This document shows, one piece after another, positions 6,701 through 10,625 of a DNA stretch of 10,625 nucleotides. The notes below the pieces were generated by a model. The model made no database searches. It was given only the letters and a program-made list of their open reading frames with translations, and had not been told where the DNA came from. Every line of letters begins with the position of its first letter. Position 1 is the first letter of the stretch. This DNA is from JBOHCT01 sp050699055 (lineage in GTDB: Bacteria; Actinomycetota; Actinomycetes; Streptosporangiales; JBOHCT01): NCBI GenBank assembly GCA_050699055.1, contig JBOHCT010000155.1:1-10625 (forward strand). The letters are read 5' to 3'. A program made the translations under genes and the position numbers.

Positions 6701-6714
6701 GCCGACGGGTCGGC
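6701..6714. terminator. Possible hairpin after the SWIM gene
   Basis: GCCGAC-GG-GTCGGC is a perfect short inverted repeat in the 148-bp gap between the convergent SDR remnant and SWIM genes, 27 bp past the SWIM stop. With only two loop bases the usable stem is about five pairs, and there is no T tract. Weak candidate for a terminator. Confidence 0.25.
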
Positions 6715-6740
6715 GATCTTCGCGGCGGCCAGCCAGGCCG

Positions 6741-7715
6741 TCAGGCGTGGTAGCGGGTGCCGCGGGCGTGACCGGTACGGCGGACAAGGCCGGCGTCCAT
6801 GAGCGGCCGCAGGCCGGCGCGGACCTCGGACGCCGGCCGGCCGAGCGCGTCGGCCAGCTCCTGGCTGGTCGCGGACCCGCGCTCGCGCAACGCGGCCAGT
6901 AGCGGGTCGTCGCCCGCCTCGTCGGGCTCGGACGCCAGCCGCCACGCGAGGTCGGCGGCGGCCCGTACGGGTTCCTCCAGCAGGTCCCCGGCCGCACCAG
7001 CCTCGGCGAAGCCCGGGACCGGCCCCAGCCGGCGCAGCACGGCGACGGGCTCCTCGGGCTCGTGCGGGTGGACCCGTACAGCGCCGAGATCGCCCCGCGC
7101 CTCGTACAGGGCCGACGCCGACAGCGACGAGATCGCGACGCCCTGCTCCTCCGAGCCGCCGTCGAGGGCCGCCGCCTCGCCGCCGGAGCGGGCCGCCCGC
7201 AGTTGCGCGAGCAGCGCGCCGCGCTCGCGGCCGCGCAGGGCCGGGAGCAGGAACGGGTCGGCGTCGAACGTCTGCGCCAGCACGTAGTGGACGGCGGCGA
7301 CGTGCTTGCACGGGTTGGCGACGTCCGGGCAGGAGCACCTGGTCCGCAGCTCGCCGGCGTGCGGGAACAGCGAGAGCCCACAGTCGGCGAGCACGTCGTC
7401 GACGTCGTCGGGCATCCGCCCGTCGAGCAGCGCGGCCGCGTGCCGCAGCTGCCCGGCCAGCGCGCCGACGATGTCCGCCCACTCCTCGTCGTCGAAGACC
7501 GGCAGCCGCAGCGTCACCCGGTACGGGCTGGCCCGCCTGCCCTGCACCCGCGCCGTCACCAGGCCGGGCCGTACGACGAGGTCGTGGACGGTGCCGCGGC
7601 GGGCGTACGTACGGCCGCGGGGCAGCCGGTTACGATACACCGCGCCGAGCGCCTCGAGCGCCGCGATCCAGCGCTGACCCCACCAGGTGAGCCCGAAGCG
7701 GGTGCGAGTCACCAT
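6741..7715 (-). CDS. SWIM zinc-finger protein, partner of the SNF2 ATPase
   Basis: A 324-residue protein, ATG start with GGAGG seven bases upstream. The N-terminus (FGLTWWGQRWIAALE) and the PYRVTLRLPVF strand region are typical of actinobacterial SWIM proteins found beside SNF2 helicases. The SWIM zinc site is complete: Cys127-x-Cys129, then Cys136-x-His138 (CSCPDVANPCKH), continuing into VAAVHYVLA. The C-terminal 55 residues look like a winged helix-turn-helix: LLAALRERGSATSQELADAL, then a second helix and AGLVRRTGHARGTRYHA. SWIM domains bind DNA or protein, so with the wHTH this is probably the DNA-recognising partner of the SNF2 motor. The specific process (repair, chromosome remodelling or defence) is not shown. 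It is the downstream gene of the operon, 118 bp after the SNF2 stop, with a small overlapping ORF in between. Complete, no sign of damage. Confidence 0.88.
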   Translation of the reverse strand: MVTRTRFGLTWWGQRWIAALEALGAVYRNRLPRGRTYARRGTVHDLVVRPGLVTARVQGRRASPYRVTLRLPVFDDEEWADIVGALAGQLRHAAALLDGRMPDDVDDVLADCGLSLFPHAGELRTRCSCPDVANPCKHVAAVHYVLAQTFDADPFLLPALRGRERGALLAQLRAARSGGEAAALDGGSEEQGVAISSLSASALYEARGDLGAVRVHPHEPEEPVAVLRRLGPVPGFAEAGAAGDLLEEPVRAAADLAWRLASEPDEAGDDPLLAALRERGSATSQELADALGRPASEVRAGLRPLMDAGLVRRTGHARGTRYHA

Positions 7716-7834
7716 GAGGCGGCCTCCAAAGTGAGCATCGCAGCACAGCGAGGAGCGGGGTCCCCGCGGAAACGCGGAGCGTTTTCGTGGGGTGCAGCAG
7801 CGAAGCGGAGGAGGCCGCCGGGGGACACGGCCAT
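7709..7834 (-). CDS. Possible 41-residue small protein coupled between SNF2 and SWIM
   Basis: A short ORF exactly bridges the gap between its two neighbours. Its ATG shares one base with the SNF2 stop (TGATG on the minus strand), and a strong Shine-Dalgarno, GAGGAGG, lies inside the last SNF2 codons seven bases upstream. It ends at a TGA that overlaps the first bases of the SWIM gene. The peptide begins MAVSPGGLLRFAAAPHENAP and ends MLTLEAASW; it has no recognisable domain and is proline/arginine/alanine-rich. The stop-start overlaps would allow translational coupling through the operon. Against it: the segment is also a structured, repeat-bounded DNA element, so the open frame could be incidental in GC-rich sequence. 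Confidence 0.35.
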   Translation of the reverse strand: MAVSPGGLLRFAAAPHENAPRFRGDPAPRCAAMLTLEAASW

Positions 7835-7846
7835 CAGGCCGCCTCC
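7712..7846. repeat. Repeat-bounded structured insert between SNF2 and SWIM
   Basis: Two near-identical 16-bp direct repeats lie 119 bp apart: CCATGAGGCGGCCTCC (7712-7727) and CCATCAGGCCGCCTCC (7831-7846), 14 of 16 bases the same, each covering the start codon and ribosome site on the minus strand. Inside, a perfect 10-bp inverted repeat (GGCGGCCTCC at 7718-7727, GGAGGCCGCC at 7810-7819) surrounds a central hairpin. The layout resembles a small inserted element that duplicated the site on entry, or a tandem duplication of the initiation region. No transposase is present. Confidence 0.5.
7762..7792 (+). repeat. 14-bp-stem hairpin in the SNF2-SWIM gap
   Basis: CCCCGCGGAAACGC (7762-7775), loop GGA, GCGTTTTCGTGGGG (7779-7792). 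All 14 positions pair in a plus-strand RNA, two of them as G-U wobbles (7766-7788 and 7769-7785). In a minus-strand transcript, the direction of the operon, those two become A-C mismatches. The structure is stronger than any other hairpin seen in the window. Confidence 0.6.
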
Positions 7847-10625
7847 TCGACGTCGGCGACGTCGGCGGTCGACAGCGAGACGAGGTCGCGCAGCTCGGTG
7901 TCGGACAGCTCGGTGAGCCACGTCTCGCCGGCGCCGACGACCGCGTCGGCCAGGCCGCGCTTGTCCTCCAGCAGGTCGGCGACGCGCTCCTCGAGCGTGC
8001 CCGCGGTAACGAGCTTGTGCACGTTGACGCCGCGCGTCTGCCCGATCCGGTACGTACGGTCCGTCGCCTGGTCCTCGACGGCCGGGTTCCACCAGCGGTC
8101 GTAGTGCACGACGTGGGTGGCCCGGGTCAGGTTGAGGCCGGTGCCGCCGGCCTTCAGCGACACGATCAACACCGGCGGGGCGTCGTCGTCGGTCTGGAAC
8201 GCCTCGACCATAGCGTCGCGCTTGGCCCGGCGCACCCCGCCATGCAGGAACGGCACCTCCGGCAGCCCGAGCGTCGCCCGCAGGTGGTGGGCGAGCAGCT
8301 CGCCCATCTGCCGGTACTGCGTGAACACCAGTGCGCGCTCGTCGCCCTCGACGACCTCGGCGAGCATCTCGGTCGCGCGGACGAGCTTGCCGGAGCGGCC
8401 GCGCAGCGGGCCGGGCTCGCCGAGGTACTGCGCGGGGTGGTTGCAGATCTGCTTCAGGACAGTGAGCAGCTTGAGGACCCGTCCCCGGCGCTCGATGCCC
8501 CCGCCGAGACCCTCGTCGTCGAGGATCGTGGCGACCGCGGCCTGGTACAGGGTCGCCTGCTCGCGGGTGAGGGTGCAGGCGACGTTGGCCTCCTGCTTGG
8601 GCGGCAGGTCGGCGGCGACGGCGGGGTCGGTCTTCACCCGGCGGACCATGAACGGCGCGACCAGCCGCCGCAGGCTCGCGGCGGCGTCGGGGTCGCGCCA
8701 GCGCTCGACCGGGACGGCGTAACGCTCCTTGAACCGCTCGAACCGCCCAAGCAGGCCGGGGTTCAGGAATTCCATGATCGACCACAGCTCGGACAGCCGG
8801 TTCTCCACCGGCGTACCGGTGAGGGCGAGGCGCGCCTGCCCGGGCAGCCGGCGCGCGGCCCGCGCCCCCTGCGATGCCTGGTTCTTGACCTGCTGCGCCT
8901 CGTCGAGCACGACCACGTCCCAGGGCACGTCGGTGAGCAGGTCGACGTCGCGGCGCAGCAGTGGGTAGCTCGTGATCGTCACGGCGCCAGGGGCGAACGC
9001 CCCTGGGGTGTCCGCGCGATCGCTCCCGTGGTGGCGTTGGACTGGCAGCTTGGGGGCGAAGCGCGCCAGCTCACGCTCCCAGTTGCCGACCACCGAGGTC
9101 GGGCAGACGACGAGGTGGGGGCGGTCGCCGGCGCGGTCGGTGAGCAGCCCGATGGTCTGCAGGGTCTTGCCGAGCCCCATGTCGTCGGCGAGCAGCGACC
9201 CGAGCCCCAGCTCCGCCATGGTCTGCAACCACGCGACCCCACGTGACTGGTAGTCGCGCAGCGTCGCCTCGACGCCGTCGAGCCGCGGATCCCTGGCGCC
9301 CTCGGCGGTACGCAGCCGATCGACGAGCGCAGCCAGAGCGTCCTCGGCGACGACCTCGACCGTACCGAGCTCTGGATCCTCCCGCTCACCCGTCAGCGCG
9401 GCCGACAGCGCCTCGACGCCGGATAGCGTCCCGTCGCCGCCGGACAGGTCGGCGAGCTTGACGGCCTCGTCGGGGTCGACCCGTACCCACTGGCCCTTCC
9501 AGCGCACCAGCGGCTGCTTCAGCGCCGCGATCTCCGCGAACTCCTCGGGCGTCAGCGTCTCGTCGCCGAGGGCGACCTCCCAGCGGAACGTCGCGAGCTT
9601 CTCCTCCGTCAGGCCCGCGCTGGTGATGCCCTGGCCGGGGTCGGTGACGGGCGTGCCGACCCGCAGCCTGGCGCGCAGCTTCCGGGCGCCGTGCGCGGTC
9701 AGCTCGGCGGGCAGCATGACCCCGAGCCCCGCCGCCGCAAGGCCACGCGAGCCCTCGGTCAGGAAGTCCGCGGCCTGGCCCGGGTCGAGCTCCAGCCGCG
9801 ACGGACGCGCCTCCGACAGGCTCGCGTCGATCGGAGGGAACAGCCGCGCCGCCTCCGCGAGGCCGCGTACGAGCGTCTCCTGCGGGTCGCCGACCTGCCG
9901 GCCAAGCACCTTCATGGTCGCCGAGCCGACGTCCCACACCTCCTCCGCCGGCACGACGAGGCTCGGGTCGTCGGCGGCCTGCAGGAGGTACGCGAGCGGC
10001 CACGGCGCGTCCGGGTCCGCCGCCTCCGGCGTGTCCAGCCGCAGGGAGAGGCGGGCGGCGGCCTGGTCGTCGCGGCCCGCCAGCGGCGCGGCCCACCGCG
10101 CGAGATCGTCGAGCAGCGCCTGCTCGCCGTCGGGCAGCTCGACACGCGGGTCGTTCCCGGTGAGGGCACTCGCCCACTGCCGCGGCCATGCTGGTGCCGC
10201 GATCCCGCCTCGGGTCCCTCCCGTACGGGCGCAGGCGTCGGCCACCGCGTCGCAGAACGCCGCGAGCAGCTCGCCGGCCGACCATGCCCGCTCCTCGTCC
10301 CCGTCGAGCAGCAGCGCGTGCGCCGCAGGTGGGAAGGTATCGGCCAGCCTGCGCAGGCGCCCGTCCCCAGCCGGGGCGAGATGCCATTCCGCGACCCCCG
10401 CCCCCGGCCCGGCCGGCCGCAGCGTCGGGACGACGTGGCCGGCCGCTGCCAGCTCGAGCGCGAGCTTCGCGGCGAGGCTCCAGGCGATCAGCGAGTCGCC
10501 CGGCCGCTGCCAGCCCGGCCAGGCGTCGGGTGGCGGCAGCGTCGCCAGCGACCGGGCCGCCGGCAGGATCGGGACGACACGGGAGGGCACCTCCGCGGCG
10601 GCGACCCGCGTACGCGCCCGCTGGC
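7834..10625 (-). CDS. SNF2-family DEAD/H-type ATPase, 5' end outside the window
   Basis: At least 930 residues; the frame is open through the right edge. A GTG at 10590 exists, but the codons before it look equally coding and no ribosome site is seen, so I treat the gene as partial at its start. The first 400 or so residues are the actinobacterial SNF2-associated region. The helicase core follows; numbering is from the GTG. LLADDMGLGKT is motif I (K475); VVLDEAQQVKN is motif II (D563-E564); LTGTPVENRLSELW is motif III; then ALVFTQYRQM, IVSLKAGGTGLNL and DQATDRTYRIGQTR in the C-terminal lobe. All are intact. These enzymes use ATP to move on duplex DNA and displace bound proteins. It is the upstream gene of the operon with the SWIM protein, a pairing common in actinobacteria. 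The DEAQ form of motif II is usual in this bacterial group. The specific role is unknown; repair or defence are options. Confidence 0.93.
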   Translation of the reverse strand, partial: QRARTRVAAAEVPSRVVPILPAARSLATLPPPDAWPGWQRPGDSLIAWSLAAKLALELAAAGHVVPTLRPAGPGAGVAEWHLAPAGDGRLRRLADTFPPAAHALLLDGDEERAWSAGELLAAFCDAVADACARTGGTRGGIAAPAWPRQWASALTGNDPRVELPDGEQALLDDLARWAAPLAGRDDQAAARLSLRLDTPEAADPDAPWPLAYLLQAADDPSLVVPAEEVWDVGSATMKVLGRQVGDPQETLVRGLAEAARLFPPIDASLSEARPSRLELDPGQAADFLTEGSRGLAAAGLGVMLPAELTAHGARKLRARLRVGTPVTDPGQGITSAGLTEEKLATFRWEVALGDETLTPEEFAEIAALKQPLVRWKGQWVRVDPDEAVKLADLSGGDGTLSGVEALSAALTGEREDPELGTVEVVAEDALAALVDRLRTAEGARDPRLDGVEATLRDYQSRGVAWLQTMAELGLGSLLADDMGLGKTLQTIGLLTDRAGDRPHLVVCPTSVVGNWERELARFAPKLPVQRHHGSDRADTPGAFAPGAVTITSYPLLRRDVDLLTDVPWDVVVLDEAQQVKNQASQGARAARRLPGQARLALTGTPVENRLSELWSIMEFLNPGLLGRFERFKERYAVPVERWRDPDAAASLRRLVAPFMVRRVKTDPAVAADLPPKQEANVACTLTREQATLYQAAVATILDDEGLGGGIERRGRVLKLLTVLKQICNHPAQYLGEPGPLRGRSGKLVRATEMLAEVVEGDERALVFTQYRQMGELLAHHLRATLGLPEVPFLHGGVRRAKRDAMVEAFQTDDDAPPVLIVSLKAGGTGLNLTRATHVVHYDRWWNPAVEDQATDRTYRIGQTRGVNVHKLVTAGTLEERVADLLEDKRGLADAVVGAGETWLTELSDTELRDLVSLSTADVADVEEAA
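8987..9006. repeat. Perfect intragenic hairpin in the SNF2 gene
   Basis: CCAGGGGCG-AA-CGCCCCTGG is a perfect 9-bp inverted repeat with two central bases, inside the SNF2 coding region between motifs I and II. It encodes part of a TPGAFAPGA stretch. It may be a coincidence of codon choice or an mRNA structure. Confidence 0.4.

Noticed and set aside
6682..6740. Reading beyond the SWIM stop in another frame (LTAWLAAAKIADPS) as a frameshifted C-terminal extension
   Set aside because: The SWIM protein already ends naturally after its winged-helix region at GTRYHA; the extra frame is short and has no supporting family evidence.
8891..8904. DEAQ instead of DEAH/DEGH in SNF2 motif II as a sign of altered activity
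   Set aside because: DEAQ is common in bacterial SNF2 proteins and all other motifs are intact.
1..10625. CRISPR array, tRNA, rRNA or complete insertion sequence
   Set aside because: No regularly spaced repeats, cloverleaf-like sequence, rRNA motif or transposase frame was recognised on either strand.

Overview
The window is high-GC DNA with the codon use of an actinobacterium. An F420-dependent enzyme of the Rv0121 type, an actinobacterial ClpP2-like protease, an actinobacterial pentapeptide/channel protein and an SNF2-SWIM pair all agree with that; order and genus cannot be fixed from the sequence alone.

Left block (1-3326, + strand): after a possible gene tail at the edge lies a tight two-gene operon. 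A NurA-like putative nuclease (259-1473) is followed after 14 bp by a HerA/FtsK-type hexameric ATPase with intact Walker motifs (1488-3326). Together they look like a DNA end-resection or translocation machine, for repair or possibly phage defence.

Middle block (3327-6740): a patchwork of small accessory genes and gene debris. It holds, in order: an F420-dependent PPOX-class enzyme (- strand); the last ~41 codons of an ECF41/SigJ-like sigma factor with nothing in front; a Phd/YefM antitoxin with no toxin, divergent from a catalytically complete ClpP2-like protease, with two related palindromes between them; a shortened pentapeptide-repeat/channel-like membrane protein in the same frame as clpP; and the 3' remains of an alpha/beta hydrolase (- strand) and an SDR oxidoreductase (+ strand), which meet head to head at about 6219-6221 with both 5' halves missing.

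Right block (6741-10625, - strand): an operon of an SNF2-family ATPase (5' end outside the window) and a SWIM zinc-finger protein with a C-terminal winged-helix-like region. The 118-bp gap between them is not plain spacer. It is bounded by a 16-bp near-exact direct repeat covering both translation starts, holds a 14-bp-stem hairpin and a further 10-bp inverted repeat, and is spanned by a 41-codon ORF that overlaps the SNF2 stop (TGATG) and the SWIM start and has a strong Shine-Dalgarno.

The points most worth a second look are the antitoxin/ClpP divergent pair with its shared operator, the small ORF/structured insert between SNF2 and SWIM, and the NurA-like/HerA pair. No tRNA, rRNA, CRISPR array or complete insertion sequence was seen. 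The stretch 93-258 ahead of the NurA-like gene shows no convincing gene or promoter.
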